Shown piece after piece: positions 8,305 through 16,646 of a DNA stretch of 64,000 nucleotides. Position numbers and translations under genes: made by a program. The stretch covers positions 1-64,000 of the forward strand of contig JAJYWB010000006.1 in assembly GCA_021791715.1 (NCBI GenBank), written 5' to 3'. The DNA is from Planctomycetota bacterium (lineage in GTDB: Bacteria; Planctomycetota; Planctomycetia; Isosphaerales; Isosphaeraceae). The notes beneath the pieces were generated by a model. That model did not search any database and was not told the origin of the DNA. It worked only from the letters and a program-made list of their open reading frames with translations. Each line of letters begins with the position of its first letter. Position 1 is the stretch's first letter.

Positions 8305-9111
8305 ATGGCAGATCTTACATTCATAGAGCGAAACCTACTGGAAAAGCTTCTCGGCATGGGCAGTGGTTACGTTCTGGATTTCACAAACAGGACATTTCAT
8401 GAATTCGTGACGAGCGCTGTGCGCAAAAATATCGACGATCCGAAGTACAACTATGCGAGTGGATCGAAGGCAAATCGGCTTCGTCAATTCTGGAAGATTG
8501 AGGCGAACCACGTCGTCGGTGCACTCGTTAGCGCACTGGCTGAATACGCCTCAACCGTCAACAATGTCGATCAATCGCTTATCCCTGAATGCGATAGAAT
8601 TGCGTCCCGACTCCTTTCGTCGGCCCCAGTCCAGGAACTGGACGCAATTCAGGCGCTCACCGATGACCGCACATTTGAAGCCCTCGCGCGGTCCGTTCAC
8701 GACGCGATCGAAGATAACGAGCCGGAAAAAGGACTCGATCGTCTTCACACATTCGTGGTCAGATATGTACGCACGTTGTGTGAGAAGCACGGAATTGTAG
8801 CTGAACGCGACAAGGCTCTCCACAGCATTTTTGGTGAGTACGTCAAGCATCTTCGAAAAGAAGGCCTTCTACAATCCGACATGACCGAACGAATTCTGAA
8901 ATCGTCAATTTCAATTATGGATGCTTTCAACCACGTTCGCAACAATCAGAGCCTTGCACATGACAATACAATCCTAAATTACGATGAGAGCCTCCTGATC
9001 TACAACCATGTGTGCGCCACCGTTAGATTCCTAGAATCTTTCGAAGCTCGCGAAGAAAAAAAGGATCCAGTACACGTGAGCATGGACTGTTCTCAAGAGA
9101 TTCCGTTCTAG
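8305..9111 (+). CDS. Abi_C-type abortive-infection (phage defence) protein (268 aa)
   Basis: The C-terminal part (about 185-255), with ILKSSISIMDAFNHVRNNQS followed by LAHDN and a hydrophobic helix, is the HEPN-like Abi_C pattern of abortive-infection proteins. The N-terminal part (LLGMGSGYVLDFTNRTFHEF, then GSKANRLRQFWKIE and VVGALVSALAEY) matches the domain usually paired with it in AbiJ-like proteins. Family knowledge: such proteins stop phage growth by shutting down the infected cell, probably through RNA cleavage. The RN..AHDN residues fit the RX4-6H HEPN motif. The codon use and the lack of GATCG words differ from the neighbours, which suggests transfer. The stop codon TAG is partly supplied by the adjoining insertion sequence. 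Confidence 0.82.
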   Translation: MADLTFIERNLLEKLLGMGSGYVLDFTNRTFHEFVTSAVRKNIDDPKYNYASGSKANRLRQFWKIEANHVVGALVSALAEYASTVNNVDQSLIPECDRIASRLLSSAPVQELDAIQALTDDRTFEALARSVHDAIEDNEPEKGLDRLHTFVVRYVRTLCEKHGIVAERDKALHSIFGEYVKHLRKEGLLQSDMTERILKSSISIMDAFNHVRNNQSLAHDNTILNYDESLLIYNHVCATVRFLESFEAREEKKDPVHVSMDCSQEIPF

Positions 9112-9128
9112 GCTTCGTCGGAAAACTC
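9111..9128 (+). repeat. Terminal inverted repeat of the IS (transposase 3' side)
   Basis: 18 bp, pairs with 10039-10056 with three mismatches. Confidence 0.8.
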
Positions 9129-9967
9129 AATTGAGGGCTAAATTTAGATATCTCTCGATAAACGCTATCTTGATCATGCCGCCTTAATTCTTCGCCGTCT
9201 TCTCTTAGCGTGAGAAGACCCGCCGGCATTACTTGATCCAGCCGATGAGGCGTTCGACGATGTTTCGACGCTTGTAAGCATCACGGTCGAATTCGACGGG
9301 CCTTGCGTCACGATCCTCGTTTTCTTTTGACGGAATCACCGGAGTGATGCCTAATTTCAGGAGAAATTCATCAATCCAGTCGGCGCGGTATCCCTTATCT
9401 CCTCCGAGGGCCACAGGACATGGAATCGGATTTTCGTCTCCGTCGATCAAGAGCTCATCAGCGCCCTGGAGTAAGGGGACAAGCGCTGTGCTTTCGTGGG
9501 CCTGTCCGACTGTCAAATGGCAATGAAACGGATGACAGTACCCATCGCAAAGGATATGGATCTTGGTCGAGAAACCTCCACGGGAACGGCCTAATGCGTG
9601 ATCTGCAGGTTCGTCGGGATCTTTTTTTTCCGCCTCCGGCGGCACATCGAGCTGCTCTGGTGACAGTGCCATCGACGCACCACAGGTCCTGGTCCAGTGA
9701 ACGGGAGTCGATCATCTCCGCGCGAAGAATCGAAGTTATGTGAGCCAGGGTTCCGTTGTCAGTCCACTTGTTAAAAAGATCCCAGACAGTCGGCCAAGGA
9801 CCGAATTCTTTCGGAAGGTCGCGCCACGGAGCACCTGTCCTGAAAATCTAGAGAATCCCGTCGACAATCTGTCGACGATCACGCGGTGGTCGACCAGTAC
9901 GAGCCCTTACCGGGAAGGCGCCTTGAATCTTAGCCCATTGCTCATCCGTGAGTCCATGCCGAGTCAT
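9127..9967 (-). pseudogene. IS5-family transposase, two-frame, with nonsense mutations
   Basis: The first frame starts at ATG 9967 (MTRHGLTDEQWAKIQGAFPV) behind GGAGG, and includes the DUF4096-like RTGAPWRDLP and the first catalytic Asp in LWCVDGTV. Codon 40 is TAG (9850-9848) where relatives have Trp. At an A8 run (T8 on the plus strand, 9622-9629) the reading must move to another frame to continue as KKDPDEPADHALGRSRGGFS, GGDKGYRADWI (second Asp) and NIVERLIGWIK (Glu). After that, TAA codons at 9231-9229, 9207-9205 and 9186-9184 interrupt an otherwise recognisable tail, which ends at TGA 9129-9127. The frame change may be natural programmed shifting; the stops are decay. Confidence 0.88.
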
Positions 9968-10038
9968 CCGTGTGTCCTCCTGACCATGTAAGATCCTAGA
10001 GGATATAGGATGCGCATAGACTTAACTTGATGGAAGAC

Positions 10039-10056
10039 GAGTTTTCAGACGGTGCC
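10039..10056 (-). repeat. Terminal inverted repeat of the IS (transposase 5' side)
   Basis: 18 bp, pairs with 9111-9128. It is followed by TAAAACTCG, whose TAA would have been the original stop codon of the Abi gene. Confidence 0.8.
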
Positions 10057-10275
10057 TAAAACTCGAGGCGTATCGAGCACGACAATGTTAAAATGCATCT
10101 ATGTATGCGGAAGAAATGTCGGTGCGGAATGATGATCTCACAAGGGGCTTCATTCTTCCAGGTTCGGGTCGGCTCTCGAATCCCGCCGGATACGCGGTTT
10201 TCTTTCCGGGGCGGCCCTAGGTTTATCGACGCGATCGACGCGAGTCGTTTGTTTTTTCAAACCTATGTTTGTGCT

Positions 10276-12672
10276 TTATTCAGGTTTTGATCGAGCGATC
10301 ACGCGGGGCGATTCCTCGGGCTCGGGCTTCGTCAGCTTGGGAGTTTGAAAATCGGAAGCGAAGACAAGAGTCGTTTCACCCCCTCCCGCGGGATGAACCT
10401 CGCCCGAAAGGAGCCGAATCGCCAGCGGATCTCCCTTCGGGCTCTTGAGCGTGAAAACCGTCGTCTCAGACCAGTCGCGATCGATGATTTTGATCGTCAC
10501 GGGATCGCCCAACTTCCACGAAATCGGCTTCGGGAACGTGTAATCCCAGATCGGCGTTCGCGTGTTCTTGGCGACGGGCGAAGGCCCGTGCTTCACTCCG
10601 GCGACCTCGACCGTCACCGTCAGATCGGGTCCGCCCCCCGAAAAATACTTGCCGACGTCCGACTCGACCGACCCCCTCCGCAACGTCACCCGGTAATCCC
10701 GAGGCGTCGACACCTTCTCCCACCACGCCAAAAACGCCTTCGCGTCTGCTAGATACACGCCGTCGGGGTGCTGATCGAGATAATCGCGAAACCGCCGCGC
10801 CGCCTCGGCGACTTCGTTCGGATGCGATATCCAATGATCATACGCCTGACGATACGAATACGCGTCCCAAGCCCGCTCGATCGCCGCCTTGGCGTCGAGC
10901 GCCTCTCGCACGAAACGACCTCCCGCCGTATGCGTTTTTAAATAATCTTGATATTTCTGTATCCGGGCGGCGTAATGGCGGGGATAACGCCTCGAATATT
11001 CGCGCGCCCGGTCGATCTCGCGTTCGTCGAGCTTGTTGGTATAAGCGGCGATCCGCGTTTCGAACTCGCCTCGAAGCGTACTTTCGGGATGATCGTCGAG
11101 AAAGCGTTTCGCCTGGTCGATCAGATCGCGAAGGTCGGCGTCGGGAGCGTTTTGCGACCGATCGAGAGCGTCGAGCGTTTGGCGATCGGCGCGGTCGCGC
11201 GCCGCCGCGACGCGGCGCCCCAGATCCTTCGCGAGCGCGATCGCCTCGTCTTTATGCGTCGATTCGGGATATGTGCGCAAGAATGTTTCAATACGCTTAA
11301 GTTTGGCGTCGACTTCGTCCGAGAGATCGGCCAGAACCGAATCGGCCTTGATCTCGTTCCACGATCGCTCGTGCCTGGCGCGGTCGGCCTCGAACTCGAG
11401 GTTCTTGATCGACGGAGCGAGGTCGGGACGACGCTCTTTCAACTCGGCGAGCGCCGTGTCGAGCCGATCGGTCGCCTTGCCGTCGGCGAGTTCGTCGCGC
11501 GCCGCGGCGACGAGGAACTCGTCGAGCTTACGCCGCGCCGATCGTTCATATGAAGGCCAAAAAAGAAAAAGAGTGGGATGATAATCGAGCAAACGCCGAT
11601 ATGTATGCGCGACGATCGCAGCGGATCGTTCGTCGCTCGATTCGATTTCGAGCGCGCGGCGATAACCGTGGTAATCATATCCCGCGAGCGCGGCGACGCT
11701 CGCCGCGATCGCGAATAGCGCGACCGCGGAGCGAAGGAAGTTCCTTTTCCGCTTCAGCGAGTCGAGCCTGCGTACAAAGCCCTCGGATCGAACCGAGCGG
11801 GGATATCGTTTGACGAACGCCTCGACGCACCTTGATAACCTGGCGGCTTCGTCGGGTGCGAGATCCCAGATCCAATCGAGCAGTTCGGCGTCGCACGATT
11901 CGAGCTCGCGCGCCAGCCAAATCAGCGGAGCGTCGAGGCCGAGCGGGTTGAGATCGGCGGGAGGCTTGCCGTCGCGCGCGTTCTTACCGTAAGAACTCAC
12001 CGCGAACATCTCGCTTTGGGGAGCGTGGCATTCGAGCGCGTGCCGAGTCATCCCGTATAAACTTTCAACCAACCGCTCGACCCGCCAATCCCCCTCGTCC
12101 CCCGCCGAAGGCGTTAAACCCATCCGCGCAAGCACGCGATCATACTTTGTGATTAAAAGAGCGACGGGACGTTTCGACCGGGTTCCGTCGGATTGATCGA
12201 TATATCGTTCGAGCAGATTTTCAATTTCTTGTTGTCTGCGAAGTCGATCGGCGGGACGCGCGTCTCCCTCGGGGTCGAGACACAGAAGCACGGCGTCGCA
12301 ATCCGCGAAGAACCGCTGGATCGGTTCGTCGGAACCCAAAGCTACATGTTCACCTTGATAATCTTTGACGATTAGATCGAGTCGCGCGTTTTCATGATAA
12401 AGCCTTAATTGAAGCTCGGTTTCGGCGAGCGTTCCGGGAGGAGGTTCGCCCGCCTCGATCCGCGCGATCTTATCCGCCAGGTAATCCGCCGAGCGCGGGT
12501 CGACCGCGGCGAGCCGAACCCCCGGGGCGCGCCCCGTCGAAGCCTGACGATAAAACATCGCCAAAAGCGTCGTCTTGCCGACGGCGCGATGCCCAAAAAG
12601 CGCGACGCGTTTGGGCCCCGTCAATCGACGTTCGAGTTCATCGAGATGTGTCTTGCGACGGCGATCCGCCAT
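10276..12672 (-). CDS. Membrane-tethered GTPase-like protein with C-terminal C2-like domain (798 aa)
   Basis: The N-terminal P-loop NTPase has a Walker A GHRAVGKT at 27-34, a likely switch/Walker B region IVKDYQGEHV at 101-110, the hydrophobic DAVLLCLDPE strand, and LLITKYD at 172-178 in the place of the guanine-specificity motif (N/TKxD). This points to a GTPase of the TRAFAC type. A single membrane helix is at about 313-331. Residues 340-650 are charged helical repeats, including several 'YP..Y' type short units (RYPRHYAARIQKYQDYLKTH). The last 150 residues are beta-rich (RVTLRRGSVESDVG...ISWKLGDPVTIKIIDRDWSE), like a C2 domain. The role is unknown: perhaps membrane remodelling or signalling. 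It stands alone, and the 3' end faces the accessory patch. Confidence 0.7.
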   Translation of the reverse strand: MADRRRKTHLDELERRLTGPKRVALFGHRAVGKTTLLAMFYRQASTGRAPGVRLAAVDPRSADYLADKIARIEAGEPPPGTLAETELQLRLYHENARLDLIVKDYQGEHVALGSDEPIQRFFADCDAVLLCLDPEGDARPADRLRRQQEIENLLERYIDQSDGTRSKRPVALLITKYDRVLARMGLTPSAGDEGDWRVERLVESLYGMTRHALECHAPQSEMFAVSSYGKNARDGKPPADLNPLGLDAPLIWLARELESCDAELLDWIWDLAPDEAARLSRCVEAFVKRYPRSVRSEGFVRRLDSLKRKRNFLRSAVALFAIAASVAALAGYDYHGYRRALEIESSDERSAAIVAHTYRRLLDYHPTLFLFWPSYERSARRKLDEFLVAAARDELADGKATDRLDTALAELKERRPDLAPSIKNLEFEADRARHERSWNEIKADSVLADLSDEVDAKLKRIETFLRTYPESTHKDEAIALAKDLGRRVAAARDRADRQTLDALDRSQNAPDADLRDLIDQAKRFLDDHPESTLRGEFETRIAAYTNKLDEREIDRAREYSRRYPRHYAARIQKYQDYLKTHTAGGRFVREALDAKAAIERAWDAYSYRQAYDHWISHPNEVAEAARRFRDYLDQHPDGVYLADAKAFLAWWEKVSTPRDYRVTLRRGSVESDVGKYFSGGGPDLTVTVEVAGVKHGPSPVAKNTRTPIWDYTFPKPISWKLGDPVTIKIIDRDWSETTVFTLKSPKGDPLAIRLLSGEVHPAGGGETTLVFASDFQTPKLTKPEPEESPRVIARSKPE

Positions 12673-13020
12673 GAAATTCCCTCTTGATACCTCCCCATGA
12701 TCGGACCTTCGATCGGTTCGACCGAAGCGAATCTAGAACGAGGATCGTCTTCTCGATCCGCTTGTATCGAACGGAGCCCCTCGGCCGATCCGAACGATCG
12801 AGCCGAGCCGAGACGTCTTCCCCATTTTGGACTTCAAACGATCGAGGCGCATCGATCGACGAATGTCCGCCAGGGTTCGTTCGATCGACACGCCGGTTTA
12901 TTGTAACGGAATGAGCAAGCCGTGGGGCTCGCCGAACCGAACGGAACGACGAGAAATCGCGATCAACCCATGAGGTCTCGGCGTTCCATGCGAAAAAACG
13001 GCGGTATCGGCGTTCGATAC
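12673..13020. other. Intergenic region upstream of the GTPase gene
   Basis: No gene is supported. It presumably includes the promoter of the GTPase gene (minus). Several short GATCG-rich palindromes are present but none is distinctive. Confidence 0.45.
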
Positions 13021-13062
13021 AAAAAAAGATCACCCGACGAGCGCGGGGCTCGCCGGATGATC
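13021..13062 (-). terminator. Rho-independent terminator of the glycine-rich gene
   Basis: Read on the minus strand, GATCATCCGGCGAGC pairs with GCTCGTCGGGTGATC across a short loop and is followed at once by seven T. It lies 35 bp after the stop codon of the large surface-protein gene. Confidence 0.88.
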
Positions 13063-13096
13063 GCGACCGAGGGTTTTTAGTGATCAATTACATCGG

Positions 13097-15910
13097 TTAA
13101 CGACGGAATTCACGACGAATATCGACGAATCGCGCCCGATCGAATGTCGGATGTTGGTGAGCGATTCTGAGATCGAAACGAGCCGCATCCGAGCCGCGCG
13201 ACCGATCGAAAGCTCCCGCAGCGCCTCGGCCCCTGAAGTCGAACGATCCGCCCGCCGAAGCATGCGCACGATCGCGGAAAAACGCGCCGAAATCAGATTG
13301 CTGTCTGAATCCGACCTGGTTGTTGATCCGATGAGGTAAAACCAAACGACCGGGGCCGGCGAGCCTACCGTGGTGAACCGGAGGAGGAGGCGCGTTCATG
13401 GGCGGAGGGGGCGCCGGCGCCATAACCGGAGGCGGAGGCGCGACCGGAGGCGGAGGCGCTACCGGCGGCGGAGGAGGTGGAGGAGGAGGTTGAGCGATGA
13501 AAACGTTGGGAAAACTCGTAGACGCCGTGTTCCCGCTGATGTTGGTTTGAGGGTTCATGAACACTTGGCTGTTAAGCGTCGCGAACAGGCCGCCGCCGAT
13601 CCCTTGACCGAGCGGACCCGAGGGGGCGGCCATCGAATCATCGCCGTCGCCGTCGTTACCCGGCTCGGTAAGACCTCCCAGACCTCCGGCGCCTCCAATC
13701 GCATGATTACCGGTGATCGTCGTGGAATTGAGCGTGAGCGTTCCCGCATCGAAAACGCCCCCTCCCAGTCCGTTGCCGCCGGCGCCTCCGACGCCCGCGA
13801 TCGATCCGTTACCTCCCGCGCCCCCGGCTCCGCCGACGGCTTGATTGTCCGTGAGCGAACTCGACATGATCGTGACGGTTCCAGAAGCGGTGATGAATAA
13901 AGCGCCCCCCGCGCCCGTTCCGCCGTTTCCACCCGCCCCTCCAACGCCGACATAGATCTGTTCGTTGTCGTCGTCGCCTTGATCGCCGTGACTGCCGGGA
14001 TCGCCGCCGTTCCCGCGGCCGTTATCGTGATCATGTCCGTTGCCGTTACCTTTCCCGTGGCCGTTCCCGTTTCCGTTCCCGGGATCGCCGCCGTTCCCCT
14101 TACCGTTGTCGTGGTCGCCGTTGTCGACGTCCGTCAGGGAAACGATCATGCCGCTTCCGCCGACCCCGCCGAGGCCTCCCGCGGCCGAATTCCCGTTAAA
14201 CGTCGATCCCGTTTGAACGGAGACGGTTCCCGAGGCGAACACGGCGCCGCCGTATCCCACTCCGCCGTTCCCTCCCGTTCCAGCGTTTTGGCCGACGCCC
14301 CCCGCTCCTCCCTGAGCCTGGTTCTTCGAGAACGTCCCGGCGTCGATCGTCGCCGAGCCGGTCTTGGCGACAAAAAGCGCTCCGCCCGCGGCCGTCCCGC
14401 CGTTTCCGCCGACCCCAATATACAAGGGGATGTTTTGATCATCGCCTTGTTGATTGTTCCCCTGGCCGTTTTCGTTCCCCTGGGAATTATCGTTCCCCTG
14501 GCCGTTCCCGTTCCCGTTGGAATCGCTCCCTTGCGCGGTCGTTACGACCGAACCCGCGGTTCCTCCCATTCCGCCGACCGCGGAGTTCATCGAGAACACG
14601 ACCCCCGAGTTGATCGTCGCCGAGCCCGCCACGGCGATCGCTCCGCCGAGCGCGTAACCCCCCTGGCCGCCCGTTCCCGCGGCGATCATCTCACCGGCTT
14701 CATATTCATGTTCATCTTGGTCGTATCCGTTTTTGTCGTCTCCTTGGCCTTGATCGTGATCGGCCTCTTGTTCGGGAACGCCCTGGCCGCCGGCTCCTCC
14801 GTTTCCTCCCTGGGCCTGGTCGCCGTTAAACGTCGTGGAGGTCAGCGAAAGAACGCCTCCCGCTGCGCTATGAATCGCACCTCCGACGGCCGCTCCGCCT
14901 TCGCCCCCCGCTCCCGCGAGGCTGACGATTTCCACGGGTTGCCGATCGTCGCCGTCGCCGTCGTCGCTTTGATCGCTCGTCGACGCGTTCCCGCCGGCTC
15001 CGCCGTCGCCCCCCTGGGCTTGATCATTCGTAAAGGTTGTGGTTCCTGTGATTGTAACCGTGCCCGAACCGGTGTTATTGATCGCGCCTCCGAGCGCGGT
15101 CCCTCCGGCGCCCCCGGCGCTCGCGTTGTCGTCTTCGCTCGCGTCGGCGCCGGCTCCGCCGTCGCCTCCCTGGGCGACGTTCGACGAAAGGACGACGCCG
15201 TTCAATGTGAGCGAACCGACATTGAAAATCGCTCCCCCGGCGCCCGCGCCTCCCGCGCCGCCGACACCTTGATTCACGCCGACGACGCCGTTTCCGCCGT
15301 TCCCGCCGAGGGCTTCGTTCGAGTTGAAGGCGCCGCCGTTTACGACAAGGGTTCCGTTGTTGTCGATCGCTCCGCCGATCGCCGATCCGCCGTTTTGGCC
15401 CGCGCCGCCGTTCCCGCCGATCGCCATGTTGTCGCTGAGCGTGTCGGCGCCGAGGGTCAGCACGGCGCCGGCGGCGACATCGATCGCTCCCCCCTGCGTC
15501 GCCGATCCCGAGGTAAGTGTCAGATTGTCGATCGTCGCGTTTGTGCCCGAACCCGAGACGTCGAAGATCCTGCTCGATTGATCGCCGCTGATCGTCACGG
15601 TTCCCGAGGTCGGTCCGTCGATCGTCATGTTCGATGTGATAGCGAGTTGTCCATGTGTGAGGGTGATCGTTTCACCGATCAAAGACGAGGCGAACTGGAT
15701 CGTGTCGCCGCTCGCCTGATCAGCCTGATTGATCACCGAGCGGAGCGATCCCGGGTCGCTCGGGTTGTCGCTGTTGTCGGTGACGGTTAAAACGACGCCG
15801 CTGAGCAACGTCCGCTGTTCGAGTTCGCCGAGAAGCGGGTAAAATCGGATGGTTCGGCGCCGATTTTTGGCTCGAAGCGAGCGAATCGCCGTCAATTTCG
15901 GTTGATTCAT
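13097..15910 (-). CDS. Large glycine-rich beta-helix surface protein with LEPR-like N-terminus (937 aa)
   Basis: The start is ATG 15910 (MNQPKLTAIRSLRAKNRRRT) with AGGGAG upstream; the longer frame adds unsupported residues. A basic leader is followed by LLGELEQRTLLSG, the LEPR-XLL-like motif of planctomycete exported proteins. Next comes a choice-of-anchor/polymorphic-outer-membrane-like part (SLRSVINQADQASGDTIQFA). Then follow many near-repeats of about 70 residues with the theme 'NGGAGG..GGGALF...GTVTI...T.NQA.GG'. Asp/Asn/Gly/His-rich inserts lie between repeats. The C-terminus has a proline run (PPPPPPPP, VAPPPP) and an Arg/Phe-rich tail. The function is unknown, probably a cell-surface structural or adhesive protein. 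PE-PGRS-like composition is convergent, not evidence of kinship. Confidence 0.8.
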   Translation of the reverse strand: MNQPKLTAIRSLRAKNRRRTIRFYPLLGELEQRTLLSGVVLTVTDNSDNPSDPGSLRSVINQADQASGDTIQFASSLIGETITLTHGQLAITSNMTIDGPTSGTVTISGDQSSRIFDVSGSGTNATIDNLTLTSGSATQGGAIDVAAGAVLTLGADTLSDNMAIGGNGGAGQNGGSAIGGAIDNNGTLVVNGGAFNSNEALGGNGGNGVVGVNQGVGGAGGAGAGGAIFNVGSLTLNGVVLSSNVAQGGDGGAGADASEDDNASAGGAGGTALGGAINNTGSGTVTITGTTTFTNDQAQGGDGGAGGNASTSDQSDDGDGDDRQPVEIVSLAGAGGEGGAAVGGAIHSAAGGVLSLTSTTFNGDQAQGGNGGAGGQGVPEQEADHDQGQGDDKNGYDQDEHEYEAGEMIAAGTGGQGGYALGGAIAVAGSATINSGVVFSMNSAVGGMGGTAGSVVTTAQGSDSNGNGNGQGNDNSQGNENGQGNNQQGDDQNIPLYIGVGGNGGTAAGGALFVAKTGSATIDAGTFSKNQAQGGAGGVGQNAGTGGNGGVGYGGAVFASGTVSVQTGSTFNGNSAAGGLGGVGGSGMIVSLTDVDNGDHDNGKGNGGDPGNGNGNGHGKGNGNGHDHDNGRGNGGDPGSHGDQGDDDNEQIYVGVGGAGGNGGTGAGGALFITASGTVTIMSSSLTDNQAVGGAGGAGGNGSIAGVGGAGGNGLGGGVFDAGTLTLNSTTITGNHAIGGAGGLGGLTEPGNDGDGDDSMAAPSGPLGQGIGGGLFATLNSQVFMNPQTNISGNTASTSFPNVFIAQPPPPPPPPPVAPPPPVAPPPPVMAPAPPPPMNAPPPPVHHGRLAGPGRLVLPHRINNQVGFRQQSDFGAFFRDRAHASAGGSFDFRGRGAAGAFDRSRGSDAARFDLRIAHQHPTFDRARFVDIRREFRR

Positions 15911-16646
15911 GATGGAAGCTCCCTTTCCGATTATGTGAACGTGTTGTGCATCAAATACGCGTCGAGGGTCGGCCGGTTCCACCGAGATTGAAGAGTCGAC
16001 GCGTGCCCCCGACGCGTGTTCGGGCCGATACGATGAATCCTTCGCGGAATCGATAAGCCGCGCTCTGAAACGCGAAAGGCCGTTTCGACGCGGCGGTTCT
16101 AAAAACCGTAAAGGAATCGAACTAACAGGCCTTAAATTGCGTTTATGAATTCATTCGTCATCGGCCGAGTCGATCGAATTACGCCCGGCATGGCGATAAT
16201 ATCGCGTGATTCGTTCACGCTTACGTTTCTTAAAGCAAAGCGAGGGGTCTTCCTTGAGCTTGATTCGTCCTGGAATCTTCCGCCGCGTCGCACGATCGCG
16301 GCCCTCCAAAGAAACGACTTCATAAGCGACGTTTCCAAACATACGTACCGCCGCGACCGTCGTTATGTGACGCGCCGATTGCAAAAAGAATCGGAATTCG
16401 AGTGACGACGCATACATGGATGCGATCAGCCTTGCGAGCTTAAAATCAGCCGATTCGTCGCGTTTTTTGGGGATCGAACGGCGATCGCAATCGGGCTAAT
16501 TCCCGCCGAATCGGCGGTTCGCTGAAAAATCGCCTTAAACGACACTCGATTCAAGCGATATACTTAACAGTGATGCTTAACGAACCGATTATCGGTCGAC
16601 GAGGCCGAGCGACGAATCGGTCGATCGAGACGAGACTTAAAAACGA
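15911..16646. other. Intergenic region, 736 bp
   Basis: The promoter of the glycine-rich gene should lie near 15911-16100. Two overlapping antisense frames of 86-88 codons at 16145-16417 have no recognisable motif, and neither is clearly coding, so no gene is called. Confidence 0.45.

Larger units (their letters stand above)
9111..10056 (-). mobile_element. IS5-family insertion sequence, defective (946 bp)
   Basis: Bounded by imperfect 18-bp terminal inverted repeats: GGCTTCGTCGGAAAACTC at 9111-9128, and at 10039-10056 the complement of GGCACCGTCTGAAAACTC (15 of 18 match). The flanking dinucleotide is TA on both sides, consistent with a 2-bp target duplication. It carries one two-frame DDE transposase on the minus strand with four nonsense mutations, so it cannot move by itself. 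It sits exactly at the end of the Abi gene. Confidence 0.85.

Noticed and set aside
10249..10275. GTTTG-T6-CAAAC as a terminator after the GTPase gene
   Set aside because: Only a 5-bp stem with the T-run as loop; not a credible terminator.
13979..15790. 603-codon plus-strand frame rich in Val/Ala/Pro
   Set aside because: Antisense of the glycine-rich surface-protein gene; Val/Pro content is the mirror of Gly codons.
16145..16417. Two antisense frames of 86-88 codons
   Set aside because: Neither shows a motif, a ribosome site or an operon context; left as intergenic.
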